Below, piece after piece: positions 1 to 8,848 of a DNA stretch of 35,499 nucleotides. Origin of the DNA: Sphingomonadales bacterium (GTDB lineage: Bacteria > Pseudomonadota > Alphaproteobacteria > Sphingomonadales > Sphingomonadaceae); assembly GCA_028871475.1 (NCBI GenBank), contig JAGWMZ010000039.1, forward strand, positions 1-35,499, given 5' to 3'. Both the position numbers and the translations under genes were made by a program. The notes below the pieces were generated by a model. The model made no database searches and was not told where the DNA came from. It saw nothing but the letters and a program-made list of their open reading frames with translations. The stretch's first letter is position 1, and every line of letters starts with the position of its first letter.

Positions 1-196
1 TGGGGCTGGTGAAGAAGGGGCTGATCCAGATCGCCTCCACGCCAAGGCTCGCCACATGGTCGAGATGCGCCGTGATCCCCGCCAGATCGCCCACCCCATC
101 GCCATTGCTGTCCGCAAAGCTGCGCGGGTAGATCTGGTAAATCGACGCGCCGTGCCACCATTCATTCACATGGGCATTCGCGGACGGATGGGTCAT
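1..196 (-). CDS. GH13 alpha-glucosidase, N-terminal fragment (gene leaves the window on the left)
   Basis: The first 65 codons of a glycoside hydrolase family 13 enzyme of the oligo-1,6-glucosidase/alpha-glucosidase type, which hydrolyses alpha-glucosidic bonds in malto- or isomalto-oligosaccharides. Visible are the family's opening beta-strand and loop, WWHGASIYQIYPRSFADSNG followed by DGVGDLAGI, and then the second strand, GVEAIWISPFFTSP. The DSNGDGVGDL segment is the usual calcium-like loop next to the active-site barrel. The ATG at 196 is chosen because homologues start about ten residues before the WW motif and no signal peptide is seen, which suggests a cytoplasmic enzyme. The ribosome binding site is weak. 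Catalytic residues lie outside the window. A second GH13 gene on the same strand enters at the right edge. The two pieces do not overlap in the protein, so they are probably separate paralogues. Confidence 0.88.
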   Translation of the reverse strand, partial: MTHPSANAHVNEWWHGASIYQIYPRSFADSNGDGVGDLAGITAHLDHVASLGVEAIWISPFFTSP

Positions 197-274
197 GCAG
201 GGGGTCTCGCGCTGACGTCTCGGGGAGAGCCCAGTCTATGGCAAGGTTTCGGCCATGCCCAGCGCTTTGCCTGC

Positions 275-284
275 CATACGTATG
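275..284. promoter_or_regulatory. Perfect palindrome CATACGTATG, possible LacI-family operator
   Basis: A 10-bp perfect palindrome with a central CG, the symmetry typical of LacI/GalR-family operators. It lies just downstream of the predicted -10 element of the GH13 gene on the minus strand and about 80 bp before its start codon. That is a suitable place for repression. No regulator gene is visible in the window, and a 10-bp palindrome could arise by chance. Confidence 0.25.
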
Positions 285-323
285 CCGGGCCGTCACGCGC
301 GGGTTTTTCGTTCATCCTGCGAC

Positions 324-353
324 AATATACCTAAATTTAGAGGCCAGTGGCAA
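324..353 (-). promoter_or_regulatory. Predicted sigma70-type promoter for the left GH13 gene
   Basis: Read on the minus strand: TTGCCA (353-348, five of six matches to the -35 consensus), an 18-nt spacer, then TATATT (329-324, five of six to the -10). It is the most AT-rich spot in the 240-bp gap between the divergent GH13 and mlaA genes. It would give the GH13 gene a leader of about 120 nt. No equally good promoter was seen in the mlaA direction, although the same AT-rich patch might serve both. Confidence 0.35.
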
Positions 354-436
354 AGCGAGCCTTGCATCTGGCGCACAGATGCGGGATCGGAAGAATTTGG
401 CCCATCCAAGTCACGGGCACAGGCAGGAGCAACGGC

Positions 437-1789
437 ATGACCATCCTTCGCGGGGACCTATCCCCACAACCATCGCGGGCTCGCAAGGCCCACGCGATGG
501 GGTCCCGCGATACCGTCAGCCGTGCCCCGGGGCATCACCGCATCCTGTCGTTTGCGATGCTGGCCTCGGCCAGTATGCTGGGGCTGACGGCATCGCCGGC
601 CATGGCCCGCGATGCTGCCGTGACGCAGGCACAGGACACCCAGAGCGCGACGCAAGCGACCGCTCCGGTGGCACCGGCGACACCGGGCGACACCGTAACG
701 GCAACCATCGCCGTCCCCCCGGCGCCGGCCAACGCGCCGACGACGGCCACGCCGGCCGCCCCGGCATCTGACCAGACGGCGGCCCCAACCGCGCCCCCGG
801 CTCCGCAGACCACCGTCACAGCGGTTCCTGCCGCCGGTTCGAACGCCACACCCGATGCCGCAGGCAGTGAGCCTGCTGCCGAGACCGCGCACAAGGAAAC
901 CGGCAAGCCCGGCAATGGCAGCGACATCATCGTTTCCGCCCGCGCCAAGGCGCCGCCGGGCGACCCGCTGATCGGCCTCAATCTGAAATCCTATGCCGCA
1001 GTGCAGATGGCCGACAAGGCTGTGGTCGGCCCGGCCGCCATGGCCTACAAGAAGGGCGTGCCCTCGCCGCTGCGTCAGGGCATCCACAATCTGCTGCTCA
1101 ACATGCGCGAGCCACCCGTCATCGTCGCCTATCTGGTCGAACACAAGATCGGCAAGGCCTTCGAGACGCTGGGCCGCCTGACGATCAACACCACGCTGGG
1201 CATCGGCGGCATTTTTGACATCGCCAAGCGCAAGCCGTTCCATCTGCCCTGGCACGCCAATGGCATGGCCGATGCCATGGGCTTCTATGGCATCAAGCCG
1301 GGCCCCTATTTCTTCCTGCCGCTGATCGGCCCGACCACGCTGCGCGACCTGATCGGCACGACAATCGACCGTGTCGGCTTCCCCGCGCTCTATGCCGATG
1401 AATTGCGCAGCCCGGCCTATGGCCTGGCCATCACCATCGTGAGCGGTCTGGACGACCGCGTCGCCATCGACCCGCAGGTGCGCGAATTCCGCGAGCATTC
1501 GCCCGATCCCTATGCCGCCATGAGGCGCTTTTACCTGGCGCGCCGCCAGGCAGAGATCGACGCGCTGCATGGCAAGCCGCCGCTCCAGGACAAACTGTCG
1601 GATTACGATTTTACACCCAAGACCGCCCCGGCACAGGGGCAGGCCGCCTCCGTGGTGGCGCCCCCCCCTGCCGCGGCGCCGGCGGTCGCGCCGCCTCCCT
1701 CACTGGCGGCCCCGGCCACTGCGGCTGCGCCCGGTGGCGCACCGGCCACAACGCCGCCGCCGCCCGTCAGCGAACCGGCCAAGCCCTGA
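437..1789 (+). CDS. mlaA: MlaA (VacJ) family protein, outer-membrane lipid asymmetry
   Basis: MlaA removes misplaced phospholipids from the outer leaflet of the outer membrane and hands them to periplasmic MlaC. The 450-residue product has an MlaA domain from about residue 176 (DPLIGLN) to about 375, including the family blocks LTINTTLGIGGIFDIA and GIKPGPYFFLPLIGPTTLRD. The ATG at 437 is preceded by AGGAG at 425-429 with 7-nt spacing; an in-frame ATG at 347 lacks this. A hydrophobic stretch around residues 37-54 ending in SPAMA looks like a type I signal peptide after an unusually long basic N-region. There is no cysteine lipobox, although MlaA is a lipoprotein in E. coli. About 100 residues of Pro/Ala/Thr-rich low complexity precede the domain, and a similar tail follows it. 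No mlaBCDEF genes are nearby. It converges with the next gene, 20 bp away. Confidence 0.88.
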   Translation: MTILRGDLSPQPSRARKAHAMGSRDTVSRAPGHHRILSFAMLASASMLGLTASPAMARDAAVTQAQDTQSATQATAPVAPATPGDTVTATIAVPPAPANAPTTATPAAPASDQTAAPTAPPAPQTTVTAVPAAGSNATPDAAGSEPAAETAHKETGKPGNGSDIIVSARAKAPPGDPLIGLNLKSYAAVQMADKAVVGPAAMAYKKGVPSPLRQGIHNLLLNMREPPVIVAYLVEHKIGKAFETLGRLTINTTLGIGGIFDIAKRKPFHLPWHANGMADAMGFYGIKPGPYFFLPLIGPTTLRDLIGTTIDRVGFPALYADELRSPAYGLAITIVSGLDDRVAIDPQVREFREHSPDPYAAMRRFYLARRQAEIDALHGKPPLQDKLSDYDFTPKTAPAQGQAASVVAPPPAAAPAVAPPPSLAAPATAAAPGGAPATTPPPPVSEPAKP

Positions 1790-1809
1790 TCCGTATTGGC
1801 GCCAGGGGT

Positions 1810-2829
1810 TCAGCGGACCATGCGGTGGAAATAGTGTCGATTCCCGGAGACCACATCCTGCAGGTCTCCGGGCAGGTCGGCCAAGGCGCGGCGACGGATC
1901 GACGGGCTGCGATGTGAGGGCCCCAGCGACACCAGCAGCATGATCATGAGTTGACGCCGAGGCGGCGGCAGGGCCCGCTGCAGCGCAAAGGGGTTGGTAA
2001 AGGCCGCATCCCCCAGATCGAGCGTGACATGGGCGGCCGGCGTGCGATCGAGCAGAGTGGCCACCTCCTCATCACCATAGAGCCGGGGCTCGACCATCTC
2101 ATCCAGCCGCGACGAGCCAGGCACCACGGCAAAGGGGCTTTGCTCAAGCGCGACCACCTCGTCGAGCGGCACCAGCACCATCAGCGCATTGAAGGGCTCG
2201 GCATTGTTGCGATGCCATTTCCACTTGGGCGAATCGCGATAGCCGGGATTATCGATCCACGCCCAGCCCCAACTGAGCGCCGCGCGCGGCCCCAACACTT
2301 CCTGACACAGGCTGATGATCGCCGGATTCGCACAGATGCGGAAAAAATTATCGCTGGCGAAAAGGGCATGCGATTCCATGTAGAGCGAGGGATAGGGCGC
2401 CGCCTCCACCAACCCGCGATAGGACCATCCGGGCACGGCGGGATCGTGGTAGGCCGGCTGGCGCATCAGCTCCTCACGCATGTCCGCCAACAGGGGCAGC
2501 GGCATGATCCCATGCGCCACGCAGTAATCCTCGGAGCGCATGCCCGCGCAGCGCTGCGCCGTCTCGGGATCATGATGAGCCGGGCGCAACAAGGTGTCCA
2601 CCCACCAGCGCTCGATCATCGCCATTCGGGTGATCCACGCAGGGTCGTTGGAATGTTTCCGCAAGATATTGATGTAGTTATGCGCAAGGTTCAGGCGCAG
2701 CAGATAGGCGAGGCGTGCAAGAAACCCTTCGCCGGAGCAACGCCCCGCCCGCTCATGGTCTCCCCAACTCTCGACGCCCGGCTCGGGCTGGTCATCCAGT
2801 CCGACAAGGCCGCCGTGGCCGAAACGCAT
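1810..2829 (-). CDS. PhyH-like (phytanoyl-CoA dioxygenase fold) protein lacking usual iron ligands
   Basis: A 339-residue protein. Its second half resembles the Fe(II)/2-oxoglutarate dioxygenases of the phytanoyl-CoA hydroxylase family: WKWHRNNAEPFNALMVLVPL followed by SPFAVVPGSSR corresponds to the usual WHxD...L.D...G.l.vvPGSH pattern. The first metal motif reads H206-R-N208, with Asn for the normal Asp. The distal segment reads LQRALPPPRRQL, with Gln where the histidine is expected. It may therefore be catalytically inactive, bind metal differently, or have another role. The ATG at 2829 has GAGGA seven bases upstream; a TTG at 2859 would add ten residues without better support. The N-terminal 100 residues are not recognised. 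It is divergent from the CHASE2-EAL gene. Natural substrate unknown; the family call is by eye. Confidence 0.6.
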   Translation of the reverse strand: MRFGHGGLVGLDDQPEPGVESWGDHERAGRCSGEGFLARLAYLLRLNLAHNYINILRKHSNDPAWITRMAMIERWWVDTLLRPAHHDPETAQRCAGMRSEDYCVAHGIMPLPLLADMREELMRQPAYHDPAVPGWSYRGLVEAAPYPSLYMESHALFASDNFFRICANPAIISLCQEVLGPRAALSWGWAWIDNPGYRDSPKWKWHRNNAEPFNALMVLVPLDEVVALEQSPFAVVPGSSRLDEMVEPRLYGDEEVATLLDRTPAAHVTLDLGDAAFTNPFALQRALPPPRRQLMIMLLVSLGPSHRSPSIRRRALADLPGDLQDVVSGNRHYFHRMVR

Positions 2830-2942
2830 CTCATTGTCCTCATCGCGGCTTGACCACAAGCACCCCCCTGCCCCCGGCGCGATTCCGGCAGTCAGGCTTC
2901 ACCCTTCACAAGCCCCGATTGAGAGAAAAGGCGAGCGGAGAC

Positions 2943-2966
2943 TGACAGGATGCCCAGTTCCTGTCA
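2943..2966. promoter_or_regulatory. Interrupted palindrome in the divergent intergenic region
   Basis: TGACAGGA (2943-2950) and its exact complement TCCTGTCA (2959-2966) flank an 8-nt spacer. The dyad lies between the divergent PhyH-like and CHASE2-EAL genes, 140 bp before the latter. Half-sites repeated about every 16 bp on one DNA face suit a dimeric regulator. A weak hairpin is the alternative. The rest of the 276-bp gap holds no ORF that I trust. Confidence 0.3.
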
Positions 2967-3007
2967 CCCTTTTCACCCCTTTCCGTCGCGGCCCCTAACA
3001 ACCACGG

Positions 3008-3022
3008 TTAAGGAACTTTTAC
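3008..3022 (+). promoter_or_regulatory. CtrA-like half-sites TTAA-N7-TTAC
   Basis: The sequence matches the alphaproteobacterial CtrA consensus TTAA-N7-TTAA with one mismatch in the last base. It lies 84 bp upstream of the CHASE2-EAL start codon. CtrA is known in several alphaproteobacteria to control motility and cyclic-di-GMP genes, so the location is reasonable. The motif is short and could be chance. Confidence 0.25.
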
Positions 3023-3105
3023 GAAATCCCCTCTAAACCTGTTTCCACGCCCGCCTGCCCCGATTCTGCCCGGATCAGAGCATCGCGCCGCGAAGGAAAC
3101 ACGCC

Positions 3106-5415
3106 ATGTTCGCTCGGACGCTGAAACGCCAACGCCCCTCAAAAGGCACGACGCCTGTTCGTATCATGATCTGGGCCACCTTGCTCGCAACAATTTGCGG
3201 AGCACTGGGCGCTGCCGAACCGCTGGAGGATATTCTGCGCGGCGGGCGGAACATGATCCGTATGCGGCCGGCGGATCAGAAGATCGTGGTGGTCGGTCTG
3301 GACGAGAAGACCTACGATCATTTTGGAACGGTCAACTTCCCGCGCAGCGCCGATGCAAAGCTCATCGACAATCTGATGTCGATGGGCGCACGTCATGTTT
3401 ATTTTGATCGCGCATATTCGGAGCTCACTGTACCGACGGAGGACAACAAACTCGTTGAAGCACTAAAAAATAGTCATGGGCGAGTCTCTATGGGAGCCTT
3501 GACCGCCGTCGATAAAATGACTGGAGAAAGAACCAGCATAGCTCCAAACAAAATTTTTCTGAAATTTGCGACGATCGCATCGCTTGACGGTTACATCTCT
3601 CCGTTTTCACTTTCTATGGAGGTTTATTACAAAAGATATATTGATAGCATTGCAGTTCCAGCGGTTTCCTCTATGATTTCTGGGCGCACAGGGCCAGTCA
3701 ATACGCGCTTCCGCCCGGACTGGTCCATCGACATGCGTACGGTTCCTCATTTCAGTTTCATTGATGTTGTCGACAACAAAGTCGATCCCGCTCAAATCCG
3801 CGGGAAAGACGTTTTGGTTGGAGCGACCACTTCACGTATGAACGATATTCGGCGCATTGCTGGCCAAGGCTGGGTTCCCGGGGTATATTTCCACGCAGTA
3901 GCAGCCCAAACTTTGCGTGAGGGCACTCCCCGCAACTGGGGCTGGTTTCCGGCTGAAATCCTCGCTGTTCTATGCTCTCTTGCACTCGTCTTCTGTAAAA
4001 CACGCCGCCAAGCTGGTTTGACTACGCTCGTAGCAGTGGCCCTGCTCGCCGGCATCCCCTTCATCCTCGACGCGCATTTCATCACGGCCGACTTCATCCC
4101 GGCTTACCTGCTGTTTGGTATCGTGGCCTATCGTGCCATGGTCCTGCGCGCCGTCAATCAGGCCCAGCGTCAGCATGCCGGCACGCTGCTGCCCAACCTG
4201 TCGGCCCTGCGCGAGGCACCCGATGCCTCGCACCAGCCACTGGTGGCCATGCGCATCCGCAATTTCGCCGCCATCTGCTCCAGCTTCTCCGAATCCATGG
4301 ACACGCTGCTGATCAACGAACTGGTCCGCCGCCTCTCGCTGCCGGGCCAGGAGAACACATTCTATCAGGCCGAGGACATGCTCTACTGGCTGGCCCCGCG
4401 CCTGCCCGCCGACGAATTGGCTGGCCATATCGAGGGCCTCGCCCGTCTCGTCGAAACGCAGATGATCTTCGGCGATCGCAAGATCGACGTCCAGGTCTCC
4501 TTCGGCCTAGACGATGAGTATGACCGCCCGGTCGCCAGCCGCATCGCCAGCGCGATGCTGGCCGCCGACCGCGCGGCCAGCCGCAACCAACTCTGGCGCT
4601 TCCACCAGTCGGACAGCGAAGGCGACACCAGCTGGCAGCTCAGCCTTGTGGGCGAGATGGACAATGCGCTGGATCAGGGTGACATCTGGGTGGCCTATCA
4701 ACCGCAGTTCACCATCGACAATCTGCGCGTCATCGGTGCCGAAGCGCTGGTGCGCTGGCAACATCCCGAACGCGGCTCGATCTCGCCCGAGACCTTCGTG
4801 CTGGCGGCCGAAGCGCATAACCGCATCCTGCGTCTCACGCTCTATGTGCTGGAGCGCGCGATCGCCGATGCCCTGCGCATCGTTCAGAAACGCCCCGGCT
4901 TCCGCCTCAGCGTCAACCTGTCCGCCAGCCTGTTCACCCAGCCGGACATGGCGGCCCGCATCGCCGGCGTGCTGGCCACCACCGGCTTTCCGCCCGCAAG
5001 TCTGACACTGGAAATCACCGAAACCGCGCACATCACCGAAAATGCCAAAGCCAACGACATTCTGGCGCAATTGACCGCCATGGGCATCCAGATCTCGATC
5101 GATGATTATGGCACGGGCAATGCCACGCTCGACTATCTCAAGAGCTTCCCCTGCGACGAGGTGAAGATCGACCGCAAATTCGTGACCCATGTCACGACCA
5201 ATCCCGATGATCGACTCATGGTCGAATCGACCATCGCGCTGGCCCATCGCCTGAACCGCCGGGTGATTGCCGAAGGGATCGAGGACCGACCCACACTTGA
5301 CCTGCTGCGTCAACTGGGCTGCGATATCGCACAAGGATATCATTTGGGAAAACCCATGCGTTTTAAGGATTTGGCAACCATGGTGTTCCCTTCCAGGACA
5401 CCTCGCGCGGCCTGA
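3106..5415 (+). CDS. CHASE2 - degenerate GGDEF - EAL cyclic-di-GMP phosphodiesterase
   Basis: A 769-residue membrane sensor predicted to hydrolyse cyclic-di-GMP. Domain order: an N-terminal membrane segment (about 21-37), an extracytoplasmic CHASE2 sensor (about 45-280), two or three membrane helices (about 280-350), a GGDEF-like domain without the GGDEF signature (about 375-510), and an EAL domain (about 525-765). The EAL catalytic set is present: EALVRW at 546-551, VNLSAS, Glu636 in LEITET, Asp666-Asp667 in IDDYGTG, Lys687, and Glu723 in AEGIE. Active phosphodiesterase is therefore likely, with the degenerate GGDEF acting as a regulatory module. The ATG is preceded by GAAGGA at 8-nt spacing. 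About 3400-3960, coding for most of CHASE2, is clearly AT-richer and uses codons such as aaa, att and tat that its flanks avoid. This suggests domain replacement by recombination. Confidence 0.9.
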   Translation: MFARTLKRQRPSKGTTPVRIMIWATLLATICGALGAAEPLEDILRGGRNMIRMRPADQKIVVVGLDEKTYDHFGTVNFPRSADAKLIDNLMSMGARHVYFDRAYSELTVPTEDNKLVEALKNSHGRVSMGALTAVDKMTGERTSIAPNKIFLKFATIASLDGYISPFSLSMEVYYKRYIDSIAVPAVSSMISGRTGPVNTRFRPDWSIDMRTVPHFSFIDVVDNKVDPAQIRGKDVLVGATTSRMNDIRRIAGQGWVPGVYFHAVAAQTLREGTPRNWGWFPAEILAVLCSLALVFCKTRRQAGLTTLVAVALLAGIPFILDAHFITADFIPAYLLFGIVAYRAMVLRAVNQAQRQHAGTLLPNLSALREAPDASHQPLVAMRIRNFAAICSSFSESMDTLLINELVRRLSLPGQENTFYQAEDMLYWLAPRLPADELAGHIEGLARLVETQMIFGDRKIDVQVSFGLDDEYDRPVASRIASAMLAADRAASRNQLWRFHQSDSEGDTSWQLSLVGEMDNALDQGDIWVAYQPQFTIDNLRVIGAEALVRWQHPERGSISPETFVLAAEAHNRILRLTLYVLERAIADALRIVQKRPGFRLSVNLSASLFTQPDMAARIAGVLATTGFPPASLTLEITETAHITENAKANDILAQLTAMGIQISIDDYGTGNATLDYLKSFPCDEVKIDRKFVTHVTTNPDDRLMVESTIALAHRLNRRVIAEGIEDRPTLDLLRQLGCDIAQGYHLGKPMRFKDLATMVFPSRTPRAA

Positions 5416-5425
5416 CCTTTACCGC

Positions 5426-5453
5426 TTGAATATGGTTTACAACCAGTTAACAT
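5426..5453 (+). promoter_or_regulatory. Possible promoter of the 23-codon gene
   Basis: TTGAAT (5426-5431) and TAACAT (5448-5453) are separated by 16 nt, each matching four of six sigma70 consensus positions. It starts ten bases after the stop of the EAL gene and would give the small ORF at 5506 a leader of about 45 nt. Read-through from the EAL gene is an alternative. Confidence 0.25.
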
Positions 5454-5505
5454 TGTTCACGCCGGAACCGTCTCCGGTGAGTCCATGTTTTCTGGGAGCG
5501 TTACC

Positions 5506-5577
5506 ATGGCTAAGAAGAAGGTTGCCGTTCGCGGCATTTGGGATGGTATGGAAGGTTTCATTGGCGTCGGCTACTGA
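5506..5577 (+). CDS. Putative 23-residue small protein
   Basis: An ATG with GGGAG at 5494-5498 (7-nt spacing) opens a 23-codon frame ending in TGA at 5575-5577. The peptide begins MAKKKVAVRG (basic), continues IWDGME, and ends GFIGVGY (hydrophobic, glycine-rich). A 12-bp-stem terminator follows 31 nt later and a plausible promoter precedes it, so the ORF forms a self-contained unit of about 200 bp. The base composition is lower in GC than its neighbours. I do not recognise the peptide. It may be a free small protein, a leader peptide or a peptide precursor, or the transcript itself may be the product (a small RNA). No modification or export genes are adjacent, so no function is assigned. Confidence 0.5.
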   Translation: MAKKKVAVRGIWDGMEGFIGVGY

Positions 5578-5608
5578 GCCTAAGCTACGGAAATACCATC
5601 TAAAAAGG

Positions 5609-5643
5609 ACGGCCTTGGATCACATCCAAGGCCGTTTGATTTT
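5609..5643. terminator. Strong intrinsic terminator, probably bidirectional
   Basis: The arms ACGGCCTTGGAT (5609-5620) and ATCCAAGGCCGT (5624-5635) are perfect complements with a 3-nt loop. TTGATTTT follows on the plus side, and an A-run (5602-5606) precedes it, giving a U-tract on the other strand too. It ends the small-ORF transcript and separates it from ppdK. Confidence 0.85.
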
Positions 5644-5699
5644 GAGCTCATAGACATCGCGCAAACCGCCGCGACTCGGCCCGAATTGATACTATCGCG

Positions 5700-5819
5700 T
5701 TAACCTTTTCTGGCGAGGCAGATGATCAGCGAGACACGTCCCTTCTGCTCATCGCGCCGGACATACACCAGTCGCAACTGCCGATGCCATAAATTGCCCG
5801 GCAACAGGCGCAATCCCAT
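5700..5819 (-). CDS. Possible 39-residue basic ORF or gene remnant (weak)
   Basis: A 39-codon frame, MGLRLLPGNLWH...RLVYVRRDEQKG...CLARKG, whose composition (alternating hydrophobic and basic residues, few alanines) looks more protein-like than a random frame. The frame stays open further upstream without a start, so it could be the 3' remnant of a lost gene. There is no convincing ribosome binding site. It occupies the otherwise empty stretch before ppdK, on the opposite strand. Confidence 0.2.
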   Translation of the reverse strand: MGLRLLPGNLWHRQLRLVYVRRDEQKGRVSLIICLARKG

Positions 5820-5850
5820 AGACGGCACCACTCTGTACACAGCCGCACAA

Positions 5851-5874
5851 CTGCACAAGCCCCGGCTTGTGCAG
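5851..5874. repeat. Perfect 11-bp inverted repeat upstream of ppdK
   Basis: CTGCACAAGCC (5851-5861) and its exact complement GGCTTGTGCAG (5864-5874) are separated by CC. It lies 60 bp before the ppdK start. In RNA it gives a hairpin of 9-10 pairs. In DNA it is a compact two-fold operator. No U-tract follows, so a terminator is unlikely; an operator or leader hairpin for ppdK is possible. Confidence 0.5.
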
Positions 5875-5934
5875 CCCCGAAGCCGATCCTAAGGCGACCT
5901 CACAAACCCTTGCCGCGCCTGACAGAGGACAAGC

Positions 5935-8607
<2,673 letters not shown>

Positions 8608-8619
8608 GGAAGGGAAAGT

Positions 8620-8648
8620 GCGAGGGCCATCGCCCTCGCGCTCCCTTT
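8620..8648 (+). terminator. Repeat-family terminator hairpin, copy 1 (after ppdK)
   Basis: Stem GCGAGGGC (8620-8627), loop CATC, stem GCCCTCGC (8632-8639), then the tail GCTCCCTTT. It begins 12 nt after the ppdK stop. The same 29 nt occur, inverted, at 8796-8824 and, direct, at 32243-32271, each time just after a stop codon. The tail has only three T residues in a row, so termination efficiency is uncertain; 3'-end protection is an alternative role. Confidence 0.65.
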
Positions 8649-8692
8649 AGATGTCGGCATTGCGCATCGGGTTCGGCCCAAGAGCCCAGTTT

Positions 8693-8752
8693 GCCGCGCC
8701 GCAGGCAGAAAATGACAGCGCAGCGTGATGGTTTTCATGCCTGCGGCGCGGC
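8693..8752. repeat. Second hairpin of the dispersed element, copy 1
   Basis: GCCGCGCCGCAGGC (8693-8706) pairs perfectly with GCCTGCGGCGCGGC (8739-8752). After a small internal loop, GAAAA (8708-8712) pairs with TTTTC (8732-8736), leaving a 19-nt loop containing CAGCGCAGCG. A homologous hairpin lies at 32318-32376, 40-50 nt after the same 29-nt terminator element. The DNA between the two hairpins is also similar in both loci (GTCGGC.TTG, GGGTTCGGCC). Confidence 0.7.
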
Positions 8753-8795
8753 GATGCTGACACAGCGGTCGAGGCATCACAGCCCTTGCAAAACG

Positions 8796-8824
8796 AAAGG
8801 GAGCGCGAGGGCGATGGCCCTCGC
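8796..8824 (-). terminator. Repeat-family terminator hairpin, copy 2 (after the NodT gene)
   Basis: The exact reverse complement of the 8620-8648 element, so it reads as hairpin then GCTCCCTTT, followed here by CGTTTTG, in the direction of the minus-strand efflux operon. It starts 24 nt after that operon's last stop codon. The longer T-rich tail makes it the most terminator-like of the three copies. With copy 1 it forms a 205-bp inverted arrangement between two convergent transcription units. Confidence 0.7.
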
Positions 8825-8848
8825 ATCCTCCTTCCTCCTAAAATCGCT

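Noticed and set aside
458..1570. A 370-codon minus-strand frame opposite mlaA
   Set aside because: The plus-strand frame has the MlaA domain and a good ribosome site; the antisense product is Arg/Gly-rich noise.
437..1789. TonB-receptor-like IIVSAR segment before the MlaA domain
   Set aside because: It is short and isolated, with no plug or barrel sequence; the rest is clearly MlaA.
1980..1990. CRISPR array or tandem repeats anywhere in the window
   Set aside because: No regularly spaced direct repeats were seen; the only repeated elements are the dispersed hairpins.
5506..5643. That the 23-codon ORF and terminator form an attenuator for ppdK
   Set aside because: The terminator is about 300 bp from ppdK, no alternative anti-terminator pairing was seen, and the peptide has no run of one regulatory codon.
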